Source of the DNA: Bacteroidales bacterium
GTDB taxonomy: Bacteria; Bacteroidota; Bacteroidia; Bacteroidales; P3
DNA: 64,000 bases
Assembly (NCBI GenBank): GCA_024685285.1
Contig: JAIKVZ010000025.1
Span: 62,001 to 126,000 of the forward strand
Direction: 5' to 3'
The notes beneath the pieces were generated by a model that was not told the origin of the DNA, made no database searches, and saw only the letters and a list, made by a program, of their open reading frames with translations. The position numbers were made by a program, and so were the translations under genes. The number at the start of each line of letters is the position of its first letter. The first letter of the stretch is position 1. Below are positions 8,642 through 17,241 of the stretch, one piece after another.

Positions 8642-9621
8642 CTCAACACCTGGTTATCCTGTTTTGCGGCGTCAATCACCTCTTCATACTCCGCAGGAGT
8701 GAGGTCGTTGTAGAAATAATACACGGGGTCGACTCTCTTGCCATTGAGTATTACCTCATAATGCAAATGCGACCCTTGCGAAAGGCCTGTGCTACCCACA
8801 TAGCCTATAAGCTCACCACGCTTCACCTTTTTACCGGCACGCACTTTGACGTCCGACATATGGGCATATAGTGTCTGGAAGCCGTAGCCATGATCAATGA
8901 CACACACCACGCCATACCCCGCAAGACTTTTCAGATTGCGGCCGGCGGCAATCACGGTACCGTCGCCGGTGGCATAGATAGGAGTACCTTTATGGGCTGC
9001 AAGGTCTATGCCGGTATGGGCACGACGCGACTTGAGTATGGGGTGATAACGCACACCAAAGCCCGACACAATCTTGCACCGCTGCTTGGGTACTGGCATT
9101 ATGGCAGGAATGGCGGCCATACGCTCGTTTTTCGTACGGGCCATCCCGTAAATCTCGTCGAGCGAACGCGACTCAACATATAGGCGCTTGGTAAGGTCGT
9201 CAATTTTACGCGAAGTGGCAATGAGACTCTCGCTACAGTCATAGCCCTCAAGGTCGGCATAACGTTCAACGCCGCCAATTCCGCTGTTGCGCACCTCGGA
9301 AGGTATCGGCTCTGCTTCGAAAATGGTTCGGTACAGATTGTCGTCGCGCTCTTCGAGGTCTTTCAGAACAGCGTCGGCACGGTTCATACGCTCGTTGAGG
9401 TTCTTGACCTGGCGCTTGTATTGGGCTATTTCGCGTTTTAGACTTTTCTCCTTGGGCGAGTCCACGACCTGGAAGCCAATAATGAGGAACACCACACCCA
9501 ACACCAATCCGAAAGCCACGGTGAAGGAGATGTTCTTCACCTTCTCGCGTACCGAGACTATCACTTTCTCATACGACAAAGTGTGCGGATTGTATTTATA
9601 GGTGTGTTTTTTGTTCTTCAT
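8638..9621 (-). CDS. M23 (LytM-like) murein endopeptidase, membrane anchored
   Basis: Periplasmic zinc peptidase expected to cut peptide cross-links in peptidoglycan. One membrane span lies near residues 32-52 (FTVAFGLVLGVVFLIIGF), followed by a coiled-coil stretch rich in Lys, Glu and Arg (about 55-95). The M23 domain carries the zinc ligands H202 and D206 (HTGID), H254 (YAH) and H287 (HLH). A short conserved tail with VDPVYYFYNDL follows; this architecture is widespread in Bacteroidota. It starts one base after the upstream stop and overlaps ispH by 4 bp. It may be a degenerate-free active enzyme because all ligands are present. Confidence 0.9.
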   Translation of the reverse strand: MKNKKHTYKYNPHTLSYEKVIVSVREKVKNISFTVAFGLVLGVVFLIIGFQVVDSPKEKSLKREIAQYKRQVKNLNERMNRADAVLKDLEERDDNLYRTIFEAEPIPSEVRNSGIGGVERYADLEGYDCSESLIATSRKIDDLTKRLYVESRSLDEIYGMARTKNERMAAIPAIMPVPKQRCKIVSGFGVRYHPILKSRRAHTGIDLAAHKGTPIYATGDGTVIAAGRNLKSLAGYGVVCVIDHGYGFQTLYAHMSDVKVRAGKKVKRGELIGYVGSTGLSQGSHLHYEVILNGKRVDPVYYFYNDLTPAEYEEVIDAAKQDNQVLS

Positions 9622-9622
9622 G

Positions 9623-10597
9623 CTACAATAAATTCGCTATGTAGCCGTTAATCTCATTGGCGAAGGCCTCGATGACACGCCGGTGACTGAAGTAGTATGT
9701 CAGCCCGATGGCCGGAACCGAGAGTATGGTGGCGATGTCGCCCTCGACCGAGACGAGGGACGCCATGGGGTTGGCAATGTTTGCCTCGTTGCATACAAAC
9801 TGCAGCCCTTTGAGCGGAATAATCTCAAAATCAACGGCATTGCGAGCCTTGATGAAATAGTTGGGATATAGGTAGTAGGTCACCCCCTCGGCTGTGCGGA
9901 ATATCGGAGTGTCGGTAGGCGACTTGATGAAGTCGAAGATACCCAAATCAAGGAATACCTGTTTGTATCGCTCGCCATGACTTGTTCCGTCGACCCAAAC
10001 TCTGCGGCAAGCAGCCACCTTTTCAAAAGCGGCCACCACTTTGGCATATTGGGCAAACTGCTCTTCAGAGCAGAACTCTGAGGCGTCGAGCTGTATCGAG
10101 TTCATCTCGCGCTCGATTTTGGCCTGAGTGTTCTTATAGTGGTTAAGCACACTGGTCTGGGTACGGTCGGGATTGCCGTGCAGCATATCTTTTATGCCAC
10201 GCATAACACGCTCCAAATACTCGTTGTTTTTGGCATAGCCCAAGGTACTGTAGTATGTCTCGAGTATACGCTTTTTCTCAGGGTCGGTGGTATTCTCAAG
10301 GGCTTTAGACACCCTTTTGGAAATCTTGGCAAACGAGGGCTCGCGTCCCAACAACATCTTGAAATAACTGGGATGCAAGTTTTTCTGGCACTCCGAGACA
10401 AAATTATGATAGGAGTGGCTTGAAGTCTCGCGGGCAAAGAAACCTACCCCCGGCTCGTCACTGGACACATAGCGTCCGCTATGGTAATTCATGTCGTGCG
10501 AGTCGCGCACACCGAAGCTGGTGTACTTAAAATGCTGCGACACACGCACGTGCATCCCGTTGGTAAGTTTTTCGCGTTTGTAGGGCAATATTTTCAT
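9623..10597 (-). CDS. Conserved-looking protein of unknown function, 324 aa
   Basis: I do not recognise a family. There is no signal peptide or clear membrane span. The middle (about residues 90-200) is rich in Lys, Glu and Arg and looks alpha-helical, with a few repeated ALENTTDPEKKR-like charged stretches. The C-terminal third is more hydrophobic and strand-like (VTYYLYPNYF, LKGLQFVCNEANIANPMASLV, ATILSVPAIGLTYYFSH). It sits between lpdA (18 bp upstream) and the M23 peptidase (1 bp downstream) in a closely packed cluster with normal codon use, so it is a genuine expressed gene. Its neighbours (lipoamide enzyme, wall peptidase, isoprenoid, RecF) do not point to one role. Confidence 0.75.
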   Translation of the reverse strand: MKILPYKREKLTNGMHVRVSQHFKYTSFGVRDSHDMNYHSGRYVSSDEPGVGFFARETSSHSYHNFVSECQKNLHPSYFKMLLGREPSFAKISKRVSKALENTTDPEKKRILETYYSTLGYAKNNEYLERVMRGIKDMLHGNPDRTQTSVLNHYKNTQAKIEREMNSIQLDASEFCSEEQFAQYAKVVAAFEKVAACRRVWVDGTSHGERYKQVFLDLGIFDFIKSPTDTPIFRTAEGVTYYLYPNYFIKARNAVDFEIIPLKGLQFVCNEANIANPMASLVSVEGDIATILSVPAIGLTYYFSHRRVIEAFANEINGYIANLL

Positions 10598-10614
10598 CGC
10601 AGTCGGCGTTATTA

Positions 10615-12006
10615 TTAACCATGAATAGCTTGACCATAGGCCGCCTCGATAGCCTCCATAATTGCCTCACTCATAGTGGGATGAGGATGTATGGAGGAGG
10701 CTACCTGCTTGGCGGTGAGTCCGTTCTGGCGAGCCACCACAAGACCGGCAATCATCTCCGTGACGTTGTCGCCGCAGAGGTGGCATCCAAGCAGGAGGTC
10801 GGTCTTGGCATCGATGACCACTTTGACAAACCCATCGGTGTTGCCGGCGGCGGTGGCTTTGCCAGAAGCCTTGAAGAAGAATTTGCCAACGCGCACATCA
10901 TAGCCGGCCTCGACGGCTTTCTTCTCGGTCAAGCCAACACTGGCCACCTCGGGGGTGGTGTAGGTGCAGCCGGGTATATTGCTGTAGTTGATTGGAGCAG
11001 GGTCGCCACCAGCCAGTTTCTCGACGCAGCACAGTGCCTCGGCCGAAGCCACATGGGCCAGTGCCGGGCCATGCACCACGTCGCCAATGGCGTAATAGCC
11101 AGGCACATTGGTACGATAGTAGTCGTCGACAACAATCTTGCCGCGCTCAACAGCAATGCCAACCTCCTCAAGACCAATACCTTCGAGGTTGGTGACCACA
11201 CCAACGGCCGAAAGAACAACGTCGCAGTCGACAACTGTCTCGGTGCCTTTCTTGCTGTCCTTGATAGTAACATGGCACACATCGCCTTCAATGTCAACGC
11301 GTTCCACACTGCTCGAGGTCATCACTTTCATACCCATTTTGCGGAAACTGCGGCTCACCTGCGAAGCGGTGTCCTCATCCTCGTTGGGCAGAATCTGCGG
11401 CATAAATTCGACCAGAGTAACCTGAACGCCAATGCTTTGGTAGAAGAAAGCGAACTCGCTGCCAATGGCACCGCTACCGCACACAACCATGCTCTTAGGT
11501 TTGAACGGCAGCGTCATGGCTTCGCGATAGCCAATGATGTGGCGGCCATCCTGCGGCATGGAGGGCATGACTTTGCTGCGGGCACCGGTTGCAATGATGA
11601 TATGGGTCGCCTCATGCTCTTCAACACCCTCGGCACCAGAAACTTGCACCTTGTGGTCGGGCAGCACCTTTGCGGTACCCATAAGCACGTCGACGCCGTT
11701 CTTTTTGAGCAGGAACTGCACGCCCTTGCTCATAGTCTCGGCCACTCCACGGCTGCGAGCAACCATGGCACTGAGGTCGGCCTCAACAGGCTGTGTTCCA
11801 ACACCGTAGGCGGCAGCATGATTGATGTAGTTGAACACCTGAGCACTCTTGAGCAGGGCCTTGGTGGGAATGCAACCCCAGTTGAGGCAAATGCCACCCA
11901 GGTTTTCGCGCTCCACAACAGCAGTTTTGAGACCCATCTGGGCTCCTTTGACGGCGGCTACATAGCCTCCCGGGCCACTGCCGACAACAATCAAGTCGTA
12001 TTTCAT
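10615..12006 (-). CDS. lpdA: Dihydrolipoyl dehydrogenase
   Basis: FAD enzyme that reoxidises the lipoamide of 2-oxoacid dehydrogenase or glycine cleavage complexes. 463 residues, normal. The N-terminal FAD fold (VVGSGPGGYVAA) leads into the redox disulfide C40-C45 (GGICLNWGCIPTK). The NAD fold shows VCGSGAIGSEFA. The active-site His-Glu pair is in the C-terminal block SIHPHPTMSE. No E1, E2 or glycine-cleavage gene is near, so the partner complex is unknown. It is the first gene of the lpdA-to-DUF721 cluster and has its own promoter at 12048-12077. Confidence 0.96.
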   Translation of the reverse strand: MKYDLIVVGSGPGGYVAAVKGAQMGLKTAVVERENLGGICLNWGCIPTKALLKSAQVFNYINHAAAYGVGTQPVEADLSAMVARSRGVAETMSKGVQFLLKKNGVDVLMGTAKVLPDHKVQVSGAEGVEEHEATHIIIATGARSKVMPSMPQDGRHIIGYREAMTLPFKPKSMVVCGSGAIGSEFAFFYQSIGVQVTLVEFMPQILPNEDEDTASQVSRSFRKMGMKVMTSSSVERVDIEGDVCHVTIKDSKKGTETVVDCDVVLSAVGVVTNLEGIGLEEVGIAVERGKIVVDDYYRTNVPGYYAIGDVVHGPALAHVASAEALCCVEKLAGGDPAPINYSNIPGCTYTTPEVASVGLTEKKAVEAGYDVRVGKFFFKASGKATAAGNTDGFVKVVIDAKTDLLLGCHLCGDNVTEMIAGLVVARQNGLTAKQVASSIHPHPTMSEAIMEAIEAAYGQAIHG

Positions 12007-12047
12007 TGCGATATATTTTTTGTTTATTTATCCATAAAAATGAAATG

Positions 12048-12077
12048 CAAAGGTACGAAAAATTTTCAAACCACAAA
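12048..12077 (-). promoter_or_regulatory. Promoter of the lpdA cluster
   Basis: On the minus strand TTTG (12074-12077) is followed after 18 nt by TACCTTTG (12048-12055), a good match to the Bacteroidota sigma-ABfr consensus. The predicted start lies about 35 nt before the lpdA ATG. Confidence 0.7.
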
Positions 12078-12202
12078 CAAAAAGTTGCATCTCCAAAGAC
12101 AACACACTGTAAATCAAACACATTCGTACATTATACAAAGTAACACTTTAATATAGGCGTTATAATTAAAAGGAATTTCAATATTTTAGATACACCAAAC
12201 AG

Positions 12203-12310
12203 GGGCTTTGTTCGCGATTTATTCGCACCCTAAAGGTGCTATGCGTGGGGGTAGCCGAACCCAGACCGAACTCAACCCGACCTTAACCCGAACCTAACTC
12301 ATCCAACAAC
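12203..12310 (+). repeat. 11-bp-unit intergenic repeat, copy A
   Basis: Left motif GGCTTTGTTCG at 12205-12215. Core units are AACCCGACCTT (12274-12284) and AACCCGAACCT (12285-12295), then a degenerate AACTCATCC. A small hairpin GCACC/GGTGC lies between the two parts. It fills most of the 434-bp gap between the divergent lpdA and barrel genes; the rest of that gap holds their two promoters and AT-rich sequence. Confidence 0.75.
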
Positions 12311-12408
12311 CTGGTTATCAGTTGGTTATATCAACACTTGTAACCCATTGATTTTCAAAGGTTTTGCAAATCTCTAAAGTTTTTTAACCACCGAGTTGGA
12401 TTTTTTTG

Positions 12409-12416
12409 TATTTTTG
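12409..12416 (+). promoter_or_regulatory. TAnnTTTG promoter box of the barrel gene
   Basis: TATTTTTG fits the Bacteroidota -7 consensus; it ends 24 nt before the ATG at 12441. No convincing TTTG -33 element is found at the expected distance. Confidence 0.6.
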
Positions 12417-12440
12417 CATTTGGTTTAACTTTTGCGCCCT

Positions 12441-13703
12441 ATGAAGTTTTCGCCGCTCAAAGCGATATGCATATTTTCAATCTTTGCTTTAAGTCTGCAC
12501 ACTTTTAGCACTAAGGCTCAATTCATTAGAATAACACCATCAAGATCGGCACATGGTCTTTATTTCGACTTGGACCGCCTATTCAACTACAACCTTTACG
12601 AGCACGCACGGTGGGGTGCCGGACTGCGCTACATATACTCTTTGGATGGCTCACCGGCAGGGCGGCAGCTGTGGGTTGATGCTTACGGCGGCTACGGGGT
12701 GGCCGACCAAGCCTTTAAATACGGCGGCGCACTGTCATTCAAAAACGGCGGCAACGGACAGATGAGAGTCGGACTGAGCTATGTCGACGACCTGGAGCGT
12801 GCCGCCTCGCGCAACCTGGAGGGTTACAGCCTGACCAATCTGAGCGCCAACAGCGTCTATATGGCCACACGATTTTCGCACATACGCCGCGCGACGGCAA
12901 GCGTGCAGGGTCGAGTGGCACCGCGTTGGACAGCTTCGGCCAACCTGCGCTACTCGGTCGAGGAATACCTCTTCACCCAAACGGGCATGGTCTACCCCAC
13001 CCTGAACGGTGGTAATCACCTGCCCCTGCGACGCTTTGCCGAGCTTGCCGCCACAGCCGACCGCAGCGGAACTTTCAAACTATTTTTACTGGCCGGATTG
13101 ACAAACCTACCTTATAGCAGCACTTTAAATGAAAATGGTCAATTAATTGAAAATAATGTATTTTTTATCAGAGGCATAGCACAGTATTCAAAAACCGTAG
13201 CAGTGGGCAGCAAGGGTCAGTTCGACCTCTTCGGACAGCTTGGAGCAAGCAACGCCGAGGCTCCCTACTCGCGCATTTTCGACCTTGGCGGCACGTGGGG
13301 CAGCGCATTCTATTTCAGCCACGCCCTGCTCACCCTGCGCCCAGCCGAACTGGCGGCCAACTGCTATGCCCAACTGTGTCTACGCCTGGCCACCGTCAAA
13401 CCACTGTGGAACCTCGGCGGCTACTCAGCCCCTAAAGTATACGCTCAGGTCAACGGCGTTATCGGGGCGCTATGGGACGGCGGCAGATTGGCCGAAGCCA
13501 CCTATACCGACGGACTGACTCTCTACGCCCCGACCAAAGGGTTGCTCGAATTCTCGGCAGGAGTAAGCAACTTACTGACATTGAGCGGCATATCTATAGG
13601 CTTTGCCGCTGCTTGGCAGGTGGCTCCTGAAAGCGCCGTCTACTACCGCAGCAATCCGGCAGACAGGCTGGCACTGCTTTCGTCGGCAACATTGTTATTT
13701 TAA
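12441..13703 (+). CDS. Outer-membrane beta-barrel protein
   Basis: Secreted 420-residue protein. A signal peptide (residues 1-26, ending near FSTKAQ) is followed by alternating aromatic/small-residue strands throughout, and the chain ends in Leu-Leu-Phe, as expected for an outer-membrane barrel. The block SRIFDLGGTWGS, then LTLRPAELAANCYAQLCLRL, resembles the C-terminal barrel of DUF5686-type proteins, but the similarity is judged by eye only. The frame is open from a TTG at 12432, but the ATG at 12441 gives the better signal peptide. It leads a plus-strand run with a thioredoxin-like protein, tpiA, a permease and a histidine kinase. Confidence 0.7.
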   Translation: MKFSPLKAICIFSIFALSLHTFSTKAQFIRITPSRSAHGLYFDLDRLFNYNLYEHARWGAGLRYIYSLDGSPAGRQLWVDAYGGYGVADQAFKYGGALSFKNGGNGQMRVGLSYVDDLERAASRNLEGYSLTNLSANSVYMATRFSHIRRATASVQGRVAPRWTASANLRYSVEEYLFTQTGMVYPTLNGGNHLPLRRFAELAATADRSGTFKLFLLAGLTNLPYSSTLNENGQLIENNVFFIRGIAQYSKTVAVGSKGQFDLFGQLGASNAEAPYSRIFDLGGTWGSAFYFSHALLTLRPAELAANCYAQLCLRLATVKPLWNLGGYSAPKVYAQVNGVIGALWDGGRLAEATYTDGLTLYAPTKGLLEFSAGVSNLLTLSGISIGFAAAWQVAPESAVYYRSNPADRLALLSSATLLF

Positions 13704-13748
13704 TGCCTCACAACACAATAAAATTGCAAAAAAGCAGTTATTAGTAAC

Positions 13749-15221
13749 ATGAAGAGAACCACTCTACTGACAATACTGACCTTATGCAGCCTCGCTGCCG
13801 TCGCTCAGCCTCGTAAAATAACCTTTGTGGCCGAGAGCGCAACCGATTCGGTGATGTACATCGCCCTGCATCATCGCGACCGCTATATATTGATAGACAG
13901 CGCTGTGCGCTATGGAAACAATTACACATTCGCAGGCGATGCCCTCAACCGAGGCATCTATGCACTGTTGGCACAGGACCGCAGCACTCTGCATACCGAC
14001 TTCACCGTTGACGGAAAGCAACGGTTCAGCATAAAGTGCGGGCAGGGGTTCAAGGCCGCCGACATGAAAGTCAAGGGCTGCAAGGCCAACAAAGCCATGT
14101 TCGACTACATAGCAAAGCTCGAATGGGCAAAGCAAAGAGCACAGCAAATCAACGAGATGCGCAAATCGGCCGACCCTGCTGTGAAAGACAAGGCCAACAA
14201 CGATTTCAAAGAACTCTCGGACGAGATGAATGCCTACGAAAAGCGCGCCTTCGACCAGGGCGACAGGTTCTACTTCTTCAGCCTCATCAAAATGTTTGCC
14301 GACCCCGAGGTGCCTGACACATTGTCAGACAAACTGTCATACTATCTGACACACTACTGGGACAAGGTGGACTTCTCCGACCGCAACCTCGTCTACACCC
14401 CAAATCTGTACAACAAGCTGAACTACTACTTCTTCGGAGCCATGTACTACTCGAGCTACGACACCTTGGTCAAGTACGCCGACACCCTACTCGACCGCCT
14501 TGTTGACGACACGCTGATGCTGCGATACACCCTCGACCACATCATGCCGCGCTACTACCGCTCCACTAAAAACATTGGCTGGGATGCCCTGTGGTGCCAT
14601 TTGGTGAGACGCTACTACTTAGAAGGCAAGTGCCCTTGGGCCACCGAAGGCGACCTCACATACAAACGCCGCCAAGCCGCCTATCTGGAGAAGTCGCTCA
14701 TCGGCGCCATGGGCGAAGAGCTCTACATGGCCGACACCAACCAGAGCATCGACCCGTCTGACTGGATTTCATCGCATCGCTTCCCCGAGCGCTACGTAAT
14801 ACTTTGGTTTTGGGATCCAGACTGCCACCACTGCCAGGAGCAGACTGCCACACTCAAAACCCTCTACGACTCGCTACTCACCGCCCCCGACCGCCGGTTT
14901 GAAGTTTATGCCGTTGGCTACGAGAGCGATACGGAAAAATGGCTCGACTATGTGCGCGATCACCAGCTCCCGTTTGTCAACGTAGGAGGCGCCAACGTAA
15001 ACATAGATTATCAGGAGGCCTACAACGTGCACGGCGCACCAACCATGATAATCCTCAACGCCGACCGTCGCATAATTATGAACAAAGTGCTACCTACCAA
15101 GTCAATACTGCCATTCCTTGACGAGTACGAGCGCCTACACCCCGAACAAGCCACACGGCAGCCCTCGCGATGGCAGCGCATGGGTGCCGCCATCAAACAG
15201 AATAACGCACAAAAACATTAA
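13749..15221 (+). CDS. Secreted thioredoxin-like protein (DUF4369/DUF5106-type)
   Basis: Periplasmic or outer-membrane-facing protein of 490 residues with a signal peptide (1-19, cut near AVAQP). The N-terminal part resembles DUF4369 (beta-rich, residues 20-110), the middle is a helical DUF5106-like region, and the C-terminal 150 residues are a TlpA/thioredoxin fold with a CHHC redox site at C359 and C362 (FWDPDCHHCQ). The cis-Pro loop is GAPTMI. Such proteins are numerous in Bacteroidota; the redox partner is unknown. Only 12 bp separate it from tpiA, so co-transcription is likely. Confidence 0.8.
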   Translation: MKRTTLLTILTLCSLAAVAQPRKITFVAESATDSVMYIALHHRDRYILIDSAVRYGNNYTFAGDALNRGIYALLAQDRSTLHTDFTVDGKQRFSIKCGQGFKAADMKVKGCKANKAMFDYIAKLEWAKQRAQQINEMRKSADPAVKDKANNDFKELSDEMNAYEKRAFDQGDRFYFFSLIKMFADPEVPDTLSDKLSYYLTHYWDKVDFSDRNLVYTPNLYNKLNYYFFGAMYYSSYDTLVKYADTLLDRLVDDTLMLRYTLDHIMPRYYRSTKNIGWDALWCHLVRRYYLEGKCPWATEGDLTYKRRQAAYLEKSLIGAMGEELYMADTNQSIDPSDWISSHRFPERYVILWFWDPDCHHCQEQTATLKTLYDSLLTAPDRRFEVYAVGYESDTEKWLDYVRDHQLPFVNVGGANVNIDYQEAYNVHGAPTMIILNADRRIIMNKVLPTKSILPFLDEYERLHPEQATRQPSRWQRMGAAIKQNNAQKH

Positions 15222-15233
15222 ATATTACACACT

Positions 15234-15998
15234 ATGAGAAAAAAAATTGTAGCAGGCAACTGGAAGATGAACAAAACCTTCGAGCAAGCCGACGAACTGA
15301 TGTCCGACATCATGGACCAATTGGAGCAGACCGAGCTGAACCGTGACGTACAGCTGATAGTGTGCCCCCCGTTCCCCTACTTGGAGCTCTGCACCGACTA
15401 TGCAAACGACTCCTATTTTGCCGTTGGTGCACAGAACGTCAGCGACCAAGAGCGCGGTGCATACACCGGCGAGGTGAGTGCCGAAATGCTCAAATCGTTT
15501 GAGCTGGTAGACTACTGCATTGTGGGTCACTCTGAGCGCCGCTCATACTACGGCGAAACCGATGCCATTGTGGCTGCCAAGGTCAACCGCCTTCTCGCCG
15601 CCGAAATCACCCCAATAGTATGCTGCGGCGAGGTCTTGGCTGAGCGCGAGGCTGGCAAGCAGTTCGACGTGGTGCGCCGCCAAATCACCGACGGCCTGTT
15701 CCACCTCGATGCCGATCTCTTCAAAGGTATTGTCATAGCCTACGAACCCGTGTGGGCCATCGGCACCGGCAAGACTGCCACCCCCGATCAGGCTCAGGAA
15801 ATACATGCCTTTATACGTCAACTCATCTGCGAAAAATACGGCAACGAAATTGCCCAGGACACCACCATCCTCTATGGCGGCAGTTGCAAGCCTTCGAATG
15901 CCAAGGAGCTCTTCGCCAATCCTGATGTCGACGGTGGCCTGATTGGCGGTGCATCGCTCAAAGCCGACGAATTCATAGCAATAGCCAAAGCATTCTAA
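15234..15998 (+). CDS. tpiA: Triosephosphate isomerase
   Basis: Interconverts dihydroxyacetone phosphate and glyceraldehyde-3-phosphate in glycolysis; cytosolic dimer. 254 residues, normal. Catalytic elements are visible: NWKMN (Lys near residue 12), the electrophilic His in IVGHSERR, the catalytic Glu in the signature AYEPVWAIGTGKTA, and the phosphate-binding GGSCKP and DGGLIGGASL loops. Codons are strongly biased toward C-ending forms, as expected for a highly expressed gene. Confidence 0.97.
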   Translation: MRKKIVAGNWKMNKTFEQADELMSDIMDQLEQTELNRDVQLIVCPPFPYLELCTDYANDSYFAVGAQNVSDQERGAYTGEVSAEMLKSFELVDYCIVGHSERRSYYGETDAIVAAKVNRLLAAEITPIVCCGEVLAEREAGKQFDVVRRQITDGLFHLDADLFKGIVIAYEPVWAIGTGKTATPDQAQEIHAFIRQLICEKYGNEIAQDTTILYGGSCKPSNAKELFANPDVDGGLIGGASLKADEFIAIAKAF

Positions 15999-16004
15999 AA
16001 GTCC

Positions 16005-17228
16005 TTGCGCTACGAAACATTCATAGCAAGCCGGTTCCTGCCAAGAGGTCGCACCCGTTTTGCCGGCAACTTGGCAGGAATAGCGTCGGCCAGCATTGCG
16101 TTGGGCGTGATAGTCATGCTCATGGCCGTGTGCATACTGCGCGGATTCCAAGGCGCCATTGCCGACAAAGTAGCGGGCTTCGGTTCGCATATTGTGGTGC
16201 GCAGTTACGCCACCGGCTCAGCACTCGATGCCTACCCAGTCTCGACTCAACGTCCCGAAGTGGAACGCATACGCAATGTCAGCGGCGTGCGGCACCTGCA
16301 GTTCTTCGCCAACAAAGGTGGCATGGTCAAAACCAACGACCAAATTCACGGCATCATTTTCAAAGGAGTCGATAGCGGTTTCGACACCACGTTCTTCGCT
16401 TCATGCCTCACAAAAGGACGGCTTTTCCGACTTGCCGACAGCACAGCCACCAACGAGGTGATAATATCACAGGTGATGGCGCGAAAACTGCACTTCAGCA
16501 TAGGCGACAAGGTGAGGACCTATTTCTGGCAAGGCAACACATACCGTGCTCGGGCTTTCGTAGTGGCCGGAATATACAACACCGACCTCACCGAGTTCGA
16601 CGAACACTATATCATAGGCGACCTGCGGCAGGTACAACGCCTAAATGGCTGGCAGTCTGACCAGGTTGGCGGTTATGAGGTGCTGTTAAAAAACTACAAT
16701 AATATCGACATTGTGGCACCGCGTGTGTTGGAATGCCTGAGCCTTGACCTGACTCAGCAGACCATAAGCGAGGCAAACCCTGCCCTCTTCTCTTGGTTAG
16801 ACCTACTCAACTCAAACATCGTGCTCATCATAGTGCTCATGGCATTAGTGTGCTCTGTGGCCATAGTGTCGTCGCTGCTGATAATGATTTTTGAGAAAAC
16901 ATCGACCATAGGTATACTCAAGACACTTGGAGCCACCAACGCCGGCATACGACGCATCTTCCTCACCAAAGCAACCTCTATTGTGCTACGCGGCTTGGTG
17001 GCGGGCAATATTGTAGCTCTGGCACTGTGCGTAATACAAAAGACATTAAACATTGTGACTCTCGACAGCGAAATCTACTCCATGTCGGCAGTGCCTATAG
17101 ACATAAATCCGTTTACGTTCATTATTATTAGTATAGGGACGTTGGCTATTTGTCTCGTGGCACTACTATTGCCCACATCTTACATATCGCGAATAGAGCC
17201 AGCCCAAAGTATACGTGTAGAGAACTAA
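16005..17228 (+). CDS. FtsX-like/LolC-E-type ABC transporter permease
   Basis: Inner-membrane permease of 407 residues in the MacB/LolE class. Topology: one span near residues 20-45 (ASIALGVIVMLMAVCILRG), a large periplasmic domain of about 200 residues, then three spans in the C-terminal third with the FtsX signature SSLLIMIFEKTSTIGILKTLGA. The usual role of the class is lipoprotein release from the inner membrane, but no ATPase gene (LolD-like) is adjacent. The start must be TTG at 16005, 6 bp after the tpiA stop: no ATG exists upstream of conserved RYETFIASRFL, which is the family's usual opening. Confidence 0.85.
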   Translation: MRYETFIASRFLPRGRTRFAGNLAGIASASIALGVIVMLMAVCILRGFQGAIADKVAGFGSHIVVRSYATGSALDAYPVSTQRPEVERIRNVSGVRHLQFFANKGGMVKTNDQIHGIIFKGVDSGFDTTFFASCLTKGRLFRLADSTATNEVIISQVMARKLHFSIGDKVRTYFWQGNTYRARAFVVAGIYNTDLTEFDEHYIIGDLRQVQRLNGWQSDQVGGYEVLLKNYNNIDIVAPRVLECLSLDLTQQTISEANPALFSWLDLLNSNIVLIIVLMALVCSVAIVSSLLIMIFEKTSTIGILKTLGATNAGIRRIFLTKATSIVLRGLVAGNIVALALCVIQKTLNIVTLDSEIYSMSAVPIDINPFTFIIISIGTLAICLVALLLPTSYISRIEPAQSIRVEN

Positions 17229-17241
17229 AAGAAACACACCA

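Noticed and set aside
12007-12202. tRNA or small RNA in the AT-rich gap beside lpdA
   Set aside because: No cloverleaf or stable fold seen; only the promoter is supported.
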